59,962 bases of DNA from Elusimicrobia bacterium GWB2_63_16 (GCA_001799715.1 MGTZ01000007.1:1-59962); one strand, 5' to 3'; positions 34,929 through 43,865 are shown, counted from the first letter of the stretch. Notes: generated by a model not told the origin, from the letters alone. A program made the numbers and translations.

Positions 34929-36200
34929 ATGGGCTACCTGCTACTCCTGATATACAGCCTGCTGGCGCCGGTCATAGCCGCGCTCTACGCGGTCTTTTTC
35001 CTGCTCTCCCCCCGCCGGGGCCTTATGAAAGCGCTCGGCGGCGAGCTCGGAGAGCGGCTGGGCTTCGGGGCGCCCTCCTTCGGTTCCGCTCCGGTCTGGA
35101 TACACGCGGCCTCCATGGGCGAAGTAAAAGCCGCCGCCAGGCTGGCCCCCGAACTGGCCGCCCTGTATAAAGCTCCGCTGCTGTTCACCTCTTCCACCGC
35201 CGCCGGCCGCGCCGAAGCCGCCCGCTTGGGCGCCGAGGCCAGGCTGGCCCCCCTGGATTTCTACCCCTGCGCCGCCGCTTTCATCGCGGCCGTGAAGCCC
35301 CGCCTGCTGCTGCTGGTAGAGACCGAGATCTGGCCGGCCACGCTGTACGCCGCGGCCAGGGCCGGCGTGCCGGTCTTCATCGTCAACGCCCGGCTGTCCC
35401 CCAGCACCGCCGGGCTCTACCGCGCTCTGGCGCCGCTGGCCAGGCTGGCCTTCTCGGGTATCAGGCGGGTGCTCGCCCAGACGCAGGCCGACGCGGCGCG
35501 CTACGAGGCGCTGGCGGGGCTGGCCGGCAAAGTCAGCGTCACCGGCAACCTCAAGCACGATATGCTGGGTATTTCCGCCGCGGGGCAGGCCAAGGTGAAA
35601 GATTTTCTTGCGGCCAGCGCCTGGGGAGACGCTCCCGTCTTCACCGCCGGCAGCACCCATCCGCCGGAGGAACCGGTAATAATAGACGCCTGGCTGGAAG
35701 CCAGGAAAGCTGTGCCCGGCCTGAAATTGGCCATTGTGCCCCGCCACCCCGAGCGGTTGGCGGAGACCGAGGCCCTGCTCAAAGGGCGCGGCGCGGCCTA
35801 TACCCGCTGGACGCAGGCCGCCGGCCCCGCCGCGGACTGCCTGCTGGTGGACGCCATGGGCCTGCTGCAGGCCTTGTACGCCGTTTCAGCCGTCTGCTTC
35901 GTGGGCGGCACGCTGGACGACACCGGCGGCCACAACCTGCTGGAGCCCGCGCTGTTCGGCAAGCCGGCGCTGTTCGGCCCCAACTACCGCAACGCCCGCC
36001 ACGCCGGCGACGTCCTTATAAAAGAAAAGGGCGGCTTCCTCGCGGAAACCGCCCCTGCGCTGGCTAAAACACTTACCCTGCTCTTAACCGATCCTTCGGA
36101 AATGCTGGCGGCCCAGAACCGCGCCGCCAGCGCCCTCGCCACCCTCCGGGGCGCCACCTCCCGGACTATAGAGTCAATACTCCACGTATCCGCCCCTTAA
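34929..36200 (+). CDS. waaA: 3-deoxy-D-manno-octulosonic acid (Kdo) transferase
   Basis: The 423-residue GT30 enzyme adds Kdo from CMP-Kdo to lipid IVA at the inner membrane. An N-terminal membrane anchor (residues 3-25) precedes VWIHAASMGEVKAA, with the catalytic Glu of the family. LFTSSTAAGR, LLVETEIWPATL, VTGNLKHD and the C-terminal FVGGTLDDTGGHNLLEPALFGKP follow. The CMP-Kdo supply genes (kdsB, kdsA, kdsD-type) are 13-17 kb downstream. Its stop codon shares TTAA with the convergent surface-protein gene. Confidence 0.95.
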   Translation: MGYLLLLIYSLLAPVIAALYAVFFLLSPRRGLMKALGGELGERLGFGAPSFGSAPVWIHAASMGEVKAAARLAPELAALYKAPLLFTSSTAAGRAEAARLGAEARLAPLDFYPCAAAFIAAVKPRLLLLVETEIWPATLYAAARAGVPVFIVNARLSPSTAGLYRALAPLARLAFSGIRRVLAQTQADAARYEALAGLAGKVSVTGNLKHDMLGISAAGQAKVKDFLAASAWGDAPVFTAGSTHPPEEPVIIDAWLEARKAVPGLKLAIVPRHPERLAETEALLKGRGAAYTRWTQAAGPAADCLLVDAMGLLQALYAVSAVCFVGGTLDDTGGHNLLEPALFGKPALFGPNYRNARHAGDVLIKEKGGFLAETAPALAKTLTLLLTDPSEMLAAQNRAASALATLRGATSRTIESILHVSAP

Positions 36201-39200
36201 GGGCATGTCGTTGCGGTAATAAGGCCTTTCGTAATAGTTATTGTACAGGTATCGGTCACAGTCGGCCCCTTCACCACCGTTATCGTCTGACTGGCGATAC
36301 CGCCGCCGAGTTCCAAAGCCGTACGCGCGCCTGCCGCATCCGTAGCGCCGGTGCCGCCGTTCCCCAACGCCACGGTGCCCGTAACGTTTGCGGCCGTACC
36401 GGTAACGTTGGACGGCTGACCGCACTCAGCAATCCCGGAAGCGCTAACGCCCAAAGCCACGTTAGGCAGGGTGCAGTTGCCGCCGTTAGCGGCCAGGGCG
36501 GTAGCTGTTCCGGCATTGCCGCTAATGTCGCCTGAGATGGTGCTGGTAAAGGTCTTTATGCCACCTATACTCTGGTCGCCGGTAATATAAACCCCGTTCG
36601 TCACCGTGGAGGCATTGCCGGTAGTATTGCCGGTGCCGCCGTTGGCCACCGGCAGGATGCCGGTAACCTCCGAGCCGGCGGCGCCGAGGGTGATAGAACC
36701 GTTGTCGGCTATCGTGTCCGCGGTGCTGTCATAGGTGCCGAGAGTATCCGTGCCAAGCGTGATGGTATTACCTCCGGAGAGATTGCCCGAGCCGTCGCTC
36801 CTTACGAAGCCGGCGCCGAAGCCGTTCATCCTTATGGTACCGCCGGCAGTTATGCGCATACGCTCCACAGGCAGCGCAATGTCGGTAGTTTTAAATATCA
36901 GATCATCTCCGACCCCGGTAGTCCCCAGGAAATCCGTCACGCTATTAACATCATTCCCGCGCAAACCCCAGGCGCCATAGCCGCCGCCGCTGGCATTGTC
37001 CACGTAGGCGCGGGTAGCCGCGTCGCTGGAAAGCAGCGGGCTGCCCAGGTTGATTATCCGGCCTGTGGTCATGTCTATCACGCCGTTGTTGACTAAAATG
37101 CCGGAAGCCGTCTCGACGCTATATTGCGTCGCCCCGACGGCTTTGAACGTGCCGCTGGAGGAGGTGGTGATGGCGCTGAAGGTGGGGTTGCCGCCGGTAT
37201 GTATGCTCTGCGGCAGCGACAGCGTGATGCTGCCCGCCCCGTTGGTTACTATCACCTGGTTAACGGTGCCGCTGAGTGACGCTACGGAAGGCGCGTTTCC
37301 GGTATTTCCTATAATCAACTGGCCATTGCTCATGGCTGGCAAAGAAGCGATGTCCCCAGCGTCGGCCCCGTAGAGCACGCGGTTGGCGGGCATCGTGTTA
37401 ACGCCGGTGCCGCCGCTGCCAACGGGGAGCGGGGTAGTAAGTGTAAGCAGGTCGAAGGTGGGATCGGCCGCCGTGTGTATGTCCTGCGGCAGCGAGAGGG
37501 TTATCGTTCCCGGACCGTTGGTTACGGTCACACGGTTGGCAGTGCCGGTCAGCGTGCCGGTGGAGGGCTCTCCACCGCCGTCGCCGATGAATAGACCGCC
37601 GCTGCCGAGCAGCGGCAGGGCACCGACGTCAGACGTGCCGTTGCCGTAGAGCACGGCGCCAGCGGACAGCGTGTTAAGGCCTGTACCGCCGCTGGCCACT
37701 TCCATCGGCACCCGCAAATGCAACTCGCCGGTAGCCGTAAAAGTGGATTTATTAGTCCCGGAGCCGAACTGGGCGTCGCCGTTGACCTCCAGCTTGGTCT
37801 GCGGCGTTATCGTACCTACGCCGGTACGCGCCGAGGCGGTAGTGGAGAGATAAACGTCGGAAGCCACCATCAGGCCGGAGAGGCGCACCTGCGAATTGGA
37901 GCGCTGCAGCAGTTCGCCGTCGAAAGCGATATTGCCGGCCACCACGAGGTCCTCCACGGAGTCGGCGCTATAGGGGTTGAGCGGGGTGCCCAGCACCAGG
38001 TCGCCGCCGCGCACGTTGAGCCGCGAGACCGGGTTAAGGGTGCCTATGCCCACGTTGCCGCCGGTATTGAGCACCAGGCCGTCGAGCGAGCCGGCGCGCA
38101 GCACCACATTGCCGCCGCCGATAAGGTCGGCGTTGGACTGCACCACAGCGTCGGCGTTGGCCGAGATGGAGTTGGCCGAGCCGATGGCCTCGGCGCTGAC
38201 GATGCTGGTGCCGTCGGGAAAGATGATGCCGTTGCCCGTGCCGTCTATGCGCAGGTTGCCGGCCACGGTCAGGCGCCAGTTGGGGTCCATGACCGAGGTA
38301 CCCATGCCCACGTTGCCAATGGTAGAGCTGACGAAGATGGACGGAGTAGTATTATAGCCCGTGGAGATCCAGACCACGCTGTTCTGTATGCGGTGGTAAA
38401 CGGAATCAGTGACGGTTTTGGCCTGGCCGTTCACCACCAGGGCGAGGTTGGGCAGGTAGTTGCCGCTGAGCGTCTCCAGGCTGGCGGCCTTAACGGGGCC
38501 GCGGTAGAAGGCCACCCTGGCTTCGCCGGTGGAGCCGGCCACCAGGTACGCAACGGCGTTATGGGCGAATTCGGAGGTATTGCCCCCCACCTGCAGGTAA
38601 TCGTCGCCGGGGAAATCGAAGCCGATGGCCCCCACGCCGAGCCGGGAGTTGACGATAATGTCGCTGGAAACGGCCACCTGGTTGATAAAGGTATTCTGGC
38701 CGGTAAAAGTATTGGATGAGGCGATGTAGGCCGGGATGCCGGCCATCGACCCGATGCCGCCGGTGACCTGCAGGGAGCCGTAGATCACGGTGGAGGACAG
38801 GTAGACCATGTTGCCGTTGGAGGAATTGGCGTCCAGGTCCCCGTCCACGCGCACATTGCCGGAGAAGGCCGCGGTGGCCGCGATCACGCCATAGTCCGAC
38901 AGGACGCTGCCCCGCACGTGCAGCTTCTCGCGCGGTGTGTCGGTGCCTACTCCCACGTTAAAAGAGTTAGTCTGTTGCAGCAGCAGGTTGGTGGCGTCGG
39001 CGGCGCGCACTTCGTTGGCCAGGCCGGTCCAGGCGTTGTTGTAGGCGCCTATGGAAACGTTGGAGCCGCGCACGCCCGAAGCCGCCCGGACATTGCCCGA
39101 GGAATAGATGCGTTCGGAGGCCGGGGCCGTGCCGCCGACTCCGAGGTTGCCGGACGAGTCTATGCGCAGCCGCTCGACGTTGTTGGTGGCCGCTATAATG

Positions 39201-40135
39201 GTGTTAGCCGTCTCGCCCAGCGAGATATAGTTATTACCCATGCCGCGCACCCGCCCGCCGTCGACCACCAGGTCCTCTGTAATGTTCACCTCGGTATCGA
39301 TCCTGTCGGAGATGCCTTCGTTGCCTACGAAAAGGCTGCCGTCCACGTCCAGCTTTCCAAAGGGCGTAGGGGTCCCGATGCCTACGTTACCTGCATTGGT
39401 AAACCTTACGGCCTCCCGCGCCGGGTTGTTAAAAATCACGTCGCCTGTACCGGTATTCAGCAAATCCGAACGGATGACTATGTGGTCGTCAGATGTTACG
39501 CCGCCTACGGCAGAACCCACGCCGGCAGACACCATGAATGTACCGTTGGGAAAGGTTATCCCGTTGCCAAGTGTGACAAGATTTATGCTGCCGTCCACAG
39601 TCAGGCGCGCCGAGGCGTCTTGCTGCTGAGTGCCGATAGTCACAAAAGCGTCGGTCGCGGTGGCGAGCATAACGTTGTAAGTGGCGGACAGCGTAGAGAA
39701 CCGCACGCTGGCACCGTCCTGCAGGTGCTTGGCCACTACCGCGTAGGCCACGCTGTTAAGCGGCTCGCGGGGGCTCAGCGTGTCGCTCTCTACCTGCACT
39801 TCCAGGTACAGCCGCTCCCCTCCCGAGAGTACGGAAGCGGGCGGGGTGAGGTCGGCGCTGAAAATACCCTGGGTGGCCTGGGCCGTGATCTCGGGGCTCT
39901 CCCAGAGGCAGGGCTGGGTGACGCCGCCGCAGGCGCCGCCGTTGGTGTTATTGGCGGTGGGCGAGTTGTAGACGCGGAAAAAAAGATGGACGGGGCCGGT
40001 GATGGGGGCGTTGTCGCGCTCCAGGCGGCCCTGGTAGTTCAGCGTGCCTGGCACGCTGCCGGGGGACACTTCGCCGGCGCGGGCCGGCAGCGGCAGCAGC
40101 AGGGCCGCGCACAGGGAAAGAATTAATTTTTTCAT
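36197..40135 (-). CDS. Large secreted repetitive surface protein (tail-fibre/adhesin-like)
   Basis: The 1312-residue protein has a signal peptide (MKKLILSLCAALLLPLPARAG). A beta-sandwich-like N-terminal domain includes LNYQGRLERDNAPITGPVHLFFRVYN and a CGG...PCLW cysteine pair. Then come at least six V-G-[IMV]-G-T-x-x-P...L-x-V-x-G repeats (for example NVGIGTPTPFGKLDVDGS and NVGIGTLNPVSRLNVRGG). Two tandem units of about 85 residues contain GGTG-N-T, VTNG-G-I-TLSLPQ-IHT and PTF. Such repeats occur in phage tail-fibre-like and bacterial surface fibres. Local codon use looks less GC-rich than the neighbours. It follows a small sorting-domain protein gene by 9 nt on the same strand. Adhesion or surface display is inferred. 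Confidence 0.82.
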   Translation of the reverse strand: MKKLILSLCAALLLPLPARAGEVSPGSVPGTLNYQGRLERDNAPITGPVHLFFRVYNSPTANNTNGGACGGVTQPCLWESPEITAQATQGIFSADLTPPASVLSGGERLYLEVQVESDTLSPREPLNSVAYAVVAKHLQDGASVRFSTLSATYNVMLATATDAFVTIGTQQQDASARLTVDGSINLVTLGNGITFPNGTFMVSAGVGSAVGGVTSDDHIVIRSDLLNTGTGDVIFNNPAREAVRFTNAGNVGIGTPTPFGKLDVDGSLFVGNEGISDRIDTEVNITEDLVVDGGRVRGMGNNYISLGETANTIIAATNNVERLRIDSSGNLGVGGTAPASERIYSSGNVRAASGVRGSNVSIGAYNNAWTGLANEVRAADATNLLLQQTNSFNVGVGTDTPREKLHVRGSVLSDYGVIAATAAFSGNVRVDGDLDANSSNGNMVYLSSTVIYGSLQVTGGIGSMAGIPAYIASSNTFTGQNTFINQVAVSSDIIVNSRLGVGAIGFDFPGDDYLQVGGNTSEFAHNAVAYLVAGSTGEARVAFYRGPVKAASLETLSGNYLPNLALVVNGQAKTVTDSVYHRIQNSVVWISTGYNTTPSIFVSSTIGNVGMGTSVMDPNWRLTVAGNLRIDGTGNGIIFPDGTSIVSAEAIGSANSISANADAVVQSNADLIGGGNVVLRAGSLDGLVLNTGGNVGIGTLNPVSRLNVRGGDLVLGTPLNPYSADSVEDLVVAGNIAFDGELLQRSNSQVRLSGLMVASDVYLSTTASARTGVGTITPQTKLEVNGDAQFGSGTNKSTFTATGELHLRVPMEVASGGTGLNTLSAGAVLYGNGTSDVGALPLLGSGGLFIGDGGGEPSTGTLTGTANRVTVTNGPGTITLSLPQDIHTAADPTFDLLTLTTPLPVGSGGTGVNTMPANRVLYGADAGDIASLPAMSNGQLIIGNTGNAPSVASLSGTVNQVIVTNGAGSITLSLPQSIHTGGNPTFSAITTSSSGTFKAVGATQYSVETASGILVNNGVIDMTTGRIINLGSPLLSSDAATRAYVDNASGGGYGAWGLRGNDVNSVTDFLGTTGVGDDLIFKTTDIALPVERMRITAGGTIRMNGFGAGFVRSDGSGNLSGGNTITLGTDTLGTYDSTADTIADNGSITLGAAGSEVTGILPVANGGTGNTTGNASTVTNGVYITGDQSIGGIKTFTSTISGDISGNAGTATALAANGGNCTLPNVALGVSASGIAECGQPSNVTGTAANVTGTVALGNGGTGATDAAGARTALELGGGIASQTITVVKGPTVTDTCTITITKGLITATTCP

Positions 40136-40144
40136 AGGAGCACC

Positions 40145-40678
40145 TTACCTGACTATGACGATCTTGCCTTTCTTGACCGAGCCCTCGCCCTTGACCACGA
40201 AGAAATAGAGACCGCTGGCCACCTTGGCGCCGGCGGAGTTGCGCAGGTCCCAGCCGGCGCTGTCGATATTATTGCTCTTCTCCACCGTCACGACTTTTTC
40301 GCCGGAAAGAGTGAAGATGTTTATCGTGGCGCGCAGCGTCAGCCGGGTGAAGGTGACGCCGGTGCAGCCCCGCGAGGACATGCAGGGGTTGGGATAGACG
40401 TGCGCGGCGTTCAGGTCGGCCTGCGGCGGGCGCCAGGAATTCACCACGCCGCTGGTCACCGTATAGCGGCCGCCGGCCAGCGCGCCGTAGCCGAGCTGGG
40501 TGGTGCTGCCCAGCAGCGAATAGGCGCCGCCGGTCTTGGGCATGCTGTTGCCCACCGTGGTCTGCTCGCTGATAAAAAGGCGGTGGGCGCCGCCGGCCAT
40601 CAGGGCCGAGGTGTAATTATAGAGTCCCCCCGCGGCCAGCGCGGCGAACAGTAATGGGAGCACAGTCTTTAACCGCAT
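40145..40678 (-). CDS. Small secreted protein with type-A-like C-terminal sorting domain
   Basis: The 177-residue protein has an N-terminal signal or anchor segment (LPLLFAALAAGGLYNYTSALMAGG). Its C-terminal half is the recognisable sorting/FlgD-like module: VYPNPC, then INIFTLSGEKVVTVE, GWDLRNSAGAKVASGLYFFVVKGEGSVKKGKIVIVR. The same C-terminal pattern ends the metallopeptidase at 19925-23410, so both are likely cargo of one export or anchoring system. It is the first gene of an operon with the 1312-residue surface protein. The segment between signal and tail is short, suggesting an accessory or anchor protein. Confidence 0.8.
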   Translation of the reverse strand: MRLKTVLPLLFAALAAGGLYNYTSALMAGGAHRLFISEQTTVGNSMPKTGGAYSLLGSTTQLGYGALAGGRYTVTSGVVNSWRPPQADLNAAHVYPNPCMSSRGCTGVTFTRLTLRATINIFTLSGEKVVTVEKSNNIDSAGWDLRNSAGAKVASGLYFFVVKGEGSVKKGKIVIVR

Positions 40679-40779
40679 ACTATATAGATATATGATAACC
40701 CGCGCTAAGTCAATGTCAAATAAGTTAAATATTTGTTACACGGGCGCTTTCGCCGGCGGCGCCCGGGAAGCATAAATGA

Positions 40780-40785
40780 TATAAT
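40780..40785 (+). promoter_or_regulatory. -10 element with very short leader (GT9 gene)
   Basis: A perfect TATAAT ends 12 nt before the ATG at 40798, and no Shine-Dalgarno is present in between. This is compatible with a leaderless or near-leaderless transcript. Confidence 0.5.
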
Positions 40786-40797
40786 TTTTAGCAATTC

Positions 40798-42327
40798 ATG
40801 GGAATAAACAGGCCCGACCCCCGCATACTGGTTATCAGGATGTCCTCCCTCGGGGACATCATCCTGACCGCCCCGGTTTTCCGCAACCTCAAGGCCAAGT
40901 GGCCGGGCGCGCGGCTGGACATACTGGTCAAGCCGCAGTTCCTGGGCGCGGTCTCCAAGAGCGCTTTCATCGACCGGGCCATCCCCTTCTCCGGCCTGTT
41001 CTCGGCCGTGGCCGCCGCCAACGCCGCCGACTACGACGCCATCATCGATCTGCACGACACCCCCCGCAGCCGCCTGATCTCCCTGCTGGCGCGCGCCCCG
41101 GTAAAACTGCGCTACCGCAAAGCCTCGCTGGCCCGGCGCCTCTTCGTCGGCCTGCGCATTCCCAGCCCCACGCTGGAGAAGCACACGCTGGAGCGCTACC
41201 TGGAGCCGCTGGCCGCCCTGGGCGTGCCGGTGGTACATTCAGGCCCGGAGCTGGGCGACTGGAATCCCGCCGGCGACAGGCCCGAACTCAGGAAAGGCCC
41301 TCTGCGCATCTGCGTGCTGCAGACCGCCTTCCTCGGCGACTGCGTGCTGACCCTGCCGCTGCTCAAGAAACTACGGGAGATCATGCCCCGCGCGGCGGTC
41401 ACGGTGGTCACCCGCCCCGAGACCGCCGGGATTTTCAAAGCTTCCGGCCAGGTCAAAACCATCATCGAGGACAGGAAGAAGACCGCGAAGTCGCGCCTCG
41501 GCGAATTCAGCCGCCTGGCCGCCGAGCTGCGCGCCGGGAATTTCGACGCGGCCATCATCCCCCACCGCTCGCTGCGCAGCGCGCTGCTGGCCTGGCGCGC
41601 CGGCATCCCGGTGCGGGTAGGTTTCTCCTCCAGCGCCGGCAGTTTCCTGATGACCCACAAGGTCCCTTTCTCCTGGCTGCTGCACGACGTGGAGCGCAAC
41701 CTCTCCCTGCTTTCCCCCCTGGCCGAGAACCTGACCGCCGCCTTCCCCGGCCTCAAGCGCGACGCCGGTGCCCCCTACGGCAAAGAGGACCGGGTAATAG
41801 CCGGCATCAATGCCGGCTCCGCCTGGCCCACCAAGCGCTGGCCGGCCGAAAAATGGGCGCGCCTGATAAAGCTGATGGCCGCCGCGCACGGCGGGAAAGT
41901 GCTGATGGTGGGCGGCCCCGGAGAGAAAGACTGGAACGGCGAGATAGAGCGCCTGGCCGGCGCCGACAACTGCCTCAACCTCACCGGCCGCACCACTATG
42001 CCGGAGCTGATGGAGGCCATCCGCCCGCTTAAAGTTTTCATCTCCAACGACTCGGGGCCCATGCACATAGCGGCGGCGCTGGGTGTGCCGGCCGTCGGCA
42101 TCTTCGGCCCCACCACGCGCGAGCTGGGCTTTTTTCCCTACGGCCCGGGCAACCGGGTGGTGGAGACGCCGCTGGCCTGCCGGCCCTGCGCGCTGCACGG
42201 CTCGAAGAGCTGCCCCCGGGGGCACTTCCTCTGTATGCGCCTGCTGACGGTGGACGAGGTTTTCCGCGCGGCGCAGGACTGCAGGAAGTCCCGCGCCGCC
42301 CATATCACGGAGGCTGCTAAACTATGA
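40798..42327 (+). CDS. Heptosyltransferase-like GT9 protein with duplicated N-terminal domain
   Basis: This 509-residue protein is longer than the usual 330-360 for ADP-heptose:LPS heptosyltransferases. Residues 9-150 form one GT9 N-terminal Rossmann domain (RILVIRMSSLGDIILTAPV, then YDAIIDLHD). Residues 169-509 form a second, complete GT9 enzyme starting with RICVLQTAFLGDCVLTLPLL and containing the nucleotide-sugar site FISNDSGPMHIAAALGVPAVGIFGPT near 415-440. A cysteine-rich end (CRPCALHGSKSCPRGHFLCM) is also seen in WaaF-type proteins. It overlaps the deacetylase gene by 4 nt. The extra domain could be a fusion with a truncated second transferase. Confidence 0.88.
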   Translation: MGINRPDPRILVIRMSSLGDIILTAPVFRNLKAKWPGARLDILVKPQFLGAVSKSAFIDRAIPFSGLFSAVAAANAADYDAIIDLHDTPRSRLISLLARAPVKLRYRKASLARRLFVGLRIPSPTLEKHTLERYLEPLAALGVPVVHSGPELGDWNPAGDRPELRKGPLRICVLQTAFLGDCVLTLPLLKKLREIMPRAAVTVVTRPETAGIFKASGQVKTIIEDRKKTAKSRLGEFSRLAAELRAGNFDAAIIPHRSLRSALLAWRAGIPVRVGFSSSAGSFLMTHKVPFSWLLHDVERNLSLLSPLAENLTAAFPGLKRDAGAPYGKEDRVIAGINAGSAWPTKRWPAEKWARLIKLMAAAHGGKVLMVGGPGEKDWNGEIERLAGADNCLNLTGRTTMPELMEAIRPLKVFISNDSGPMHIAAALGVPAVGIFGPTTRELGFFPYGPGNRVVETPLACRPCALHGSKSCPRGHFLCMRLLTVDEVFRAAQDCRKSRAAHITEAAKL

Positions 42328-43133
42328 CGATAGCCGCTATTGTTTTAGGACTGATCGCGCTCGGGGCGAGCGCCCGCTGGACCTGGTGGCGCAGCGCCGC
42401 GCCCGGCATGAAGGTGCTCTGCTACCACAAAGTAGGCACGCCCCCTCCGGGCTCGAAGCTGAAGGACCTGTGGGTAAGTCCGAAGAAGTTCCGCTCGCAG
42501 GTCAAGTACCTGCTCGACCAGGGCTATACCACCCTGTTCTTCTCCGACCTGAAGGCGCTGCGCGACGCCGGCCAGCCGCTGCCTGAGAAGTCCGTGCTGA
42601 TCACCTTCGACGACGGCTACGAGAACAATTACACCGAGGCTTGGCCCATTCTCAGGGAACTGGGCGCCAAGGGGAATATCTTCGTCGTCTATAATACCAT
42701 CGGCAAGACCAACCTCTGGCATAACCCCGCCTCCGAGCCGTGGGTCAACATGGCCACGCTGGAGCAGCTTAAAGAGATGCAGGCCAGCGGCGTCATAGAG
42801 TACGGCTCGCACACGATGAACCACCCCCATCTCTCCGCGCTCAAGCTCGAGGACGCGGCCTGGGAGATGGCGGAATCCAAGCGCCAGCTCGAGGCCGCCT
42901 TCGGCCGGGAGATGTGCGCTTTCGCCTACCCCTACGGCGACGGCGCCTACGCCCCCGCCATCAGGGCCAAGGCCCTGGAGGCCGGCTACACCTTCGACTT
43001 CAGCTTCAGGCAGGGCAAGACGCCCTGGCCCTGGGACCGTGAGGCCATGACCATAGACCGCCTGTTCATACGCGGCCGCGACAACAACTGGGACCTGGCG
43101 CTGCAGCTGTCCCGCGGCGCCTCGAGGCTCTAA
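42324..43133 (+). CDS. Polysaccharide deacetylase (NodB domain)
   Basis: The 269-residue protein has an N-terminal membrane anchor (about 3-20) and a carbohydrate esterase 4 domain. The metal/catalytic motif LITFDDGYENNY lies near residue 92, YGSHTMNHPHLS near 155, and FAYPYGDGAY near 198. CE4 enzymes remove acetyl groups from N-acetylated glycans. Being co-transcribed with a GT9 transferase suggests action on an envelope polysaccharide or LPS sugar, though peptidoglycan cannot be excluded. Confidence 0.9.
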   Translation: MTIAAIVLGLIALGASARWTWWRSAAPGMKVLCYHKVGTPPPGSKLKDLWVSPKKFRSQVKYLLDQGYTTLFFSDLKALRDAGQPLPEKSVLITFDDGYENNYTEAWPILRELGAKGNIFVVYNTIGKTNLWHNPASEPWVNMATLEQLKEMQASGVIEYGSHTMNHPHLSALKLEDAAWEMAESKRQLEAAFGREMCAFAYPYGDGAYAPAIRAKALEAGYTFDFSFRQGKTPWPWDREAMTIDRLFIRGRDNNWDLALQLSRGASRL

Positions 43134-43143
43134 GGTCTTTTTG

Positions 43144-43149
43144 TATAAT
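43144..43149 (+). promoter_or_regulatory. Likely -10 element for split DUF4254 genes
   Basis: TATAAT lies 21 nt before the ATG at 43171, with a GAGGT-type ribosome binding site between. No clear -35. Confidence 0.45.
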
Positions 43150-43170
43150 AACAACGCGAGGTAAACATAA

Positions 43171-43371
43171 ATGAAAGATTTAGGCATAGGCAAACTGGTA
43201 AGCGAGCTGGCCCGGACCAACACCGAGCTCTGGCACGAGGAAGACAAGGCCCGCGTGGGCGACGTGCCGGCCATAGCCGCCGCCAAGAAGAACATAGACA
43301 AGCTCAACCAGCAGCGCAACGACCTGATAGAGCGCATCGACGAGCGCGTGCTGGAGGCCATCAATGGCTGA
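43171..43371 (+). CDS. DUF4254 N-terminal half (split protein)
   Basis: The 66-residue ORF matches the N-terminal half of DUF4254 proteins: [24 protein letters not shown] followed by [25 protein letters not shown]4254 proteins (usually near 200 residues in one chain) occur in LPS or polysaccharide clusters next to GT9 transferases; their function is unknown. The stop codon lies exactly at the boundary between the two conserved halves, and the second half starts 8 nt earlier in another frame. It may be a stable two-gene version or a frameshift. Confidence 0.75.
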   Translation: MKDLGIGKLVSELARTNTELWHEEDKARVGDVPAIAAAKKNIDKLNQQRNDLIERIDERVLEAING

Positions 43372-43639
43372 GACCATTGGCAGCCTGGCCGACAAGATCA
43401 GCATCATCCAGCTTAAGATCTTCCACATGCGCGAGCAGCTGGAGCGCGCCGACGCCACGCAGGAGCACAAGGCCGCCTGCGCGGGCAAGCTGGAAGTGAT
43501 GGGCGTGCAGGTGCGCGACCTGGAGGACGAGCTGACGCAGCTGGTCTCCGACGTGGCCTCCGGCAAGGTCAAGCTCAAGATCTACCGCCAGTTCAAGATG
43601 TACAACGACCCCCGCTACCGCGCCGCCGCGGCGAAGTAG
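43364..43639 (+). CDS. DUF4254 C-terminal half (split protein)
   Basis: The 91-residue ORF overlaps the preceding one by 8 nt in a different frame. It begins [29 protein letters not shown], corresponding to the conserved ETPGSLIDRLSILxLKIYHM part of DUF4254, then a helical stretch ending [12 protein letters not shown]. Both halves keep conserved residues, which argues against recent decay. Palindromic element G follows 16 nt after the stop. Confidence 0.75.
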   Translation: MAETIGSLADKISIIQLKIFHMREQLERADATQEHKAACAGKLEVMGVQVRDLEDELTQLVSDVASGKVKLKIYRQFKMYNDPRYRAAAAK

Positions 43640-43655
43640 ACGGGATTGACCAGAC

Positions 43656-43851
43656 CGGCAGCGCCGTGAGTGCTGCGAGCGATTTTAGTGCGCAGGGCCA
43701 AGGGCCGCAGCGGACGGCCTATCATTAAGGCCGCGGCGAAGAATGTCTGAGCGAGGCACTGTGTGCCGAGCGAGTTCTTCGCCGGCGTAGGCCCGCCGGC
43801 CCTCTTCCGCCGCGCACGCTCTATGAGCGAGTAGCGCTCACGGCGCTGCCG
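43656..43851. repeat. Palindromic intergenic element G
   Basis: This 196-bp element has a perfect 15-bp outer inverted repeat (43656-43670 with 43837-43851) continuing imperfectly inward. An inner stem pairs GGCGAAGAA (43735-43743) with TTCTTCGCC (43775-43783), and the core reads GCGAGGCACTGTGTGCCGAGCG (43751-43772). That core matches the GCGAGGCCACGGTGTGGCCGAGCG centre of element E. The right arm ends 14 nt before the next ATG, which has no Shine-Dalgarno. Confidence 0.7.
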
Positions 43852-43865
43852 AAGCCACCGCAACT

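Noticed and set aside
36197-40135. Phage origin (tail fibre) for the large repeat protein
   Set aside because: It has a signal peptide, is co-transcribed with a sorting-domain protein, and no phage structural or lysis genes are nearby.
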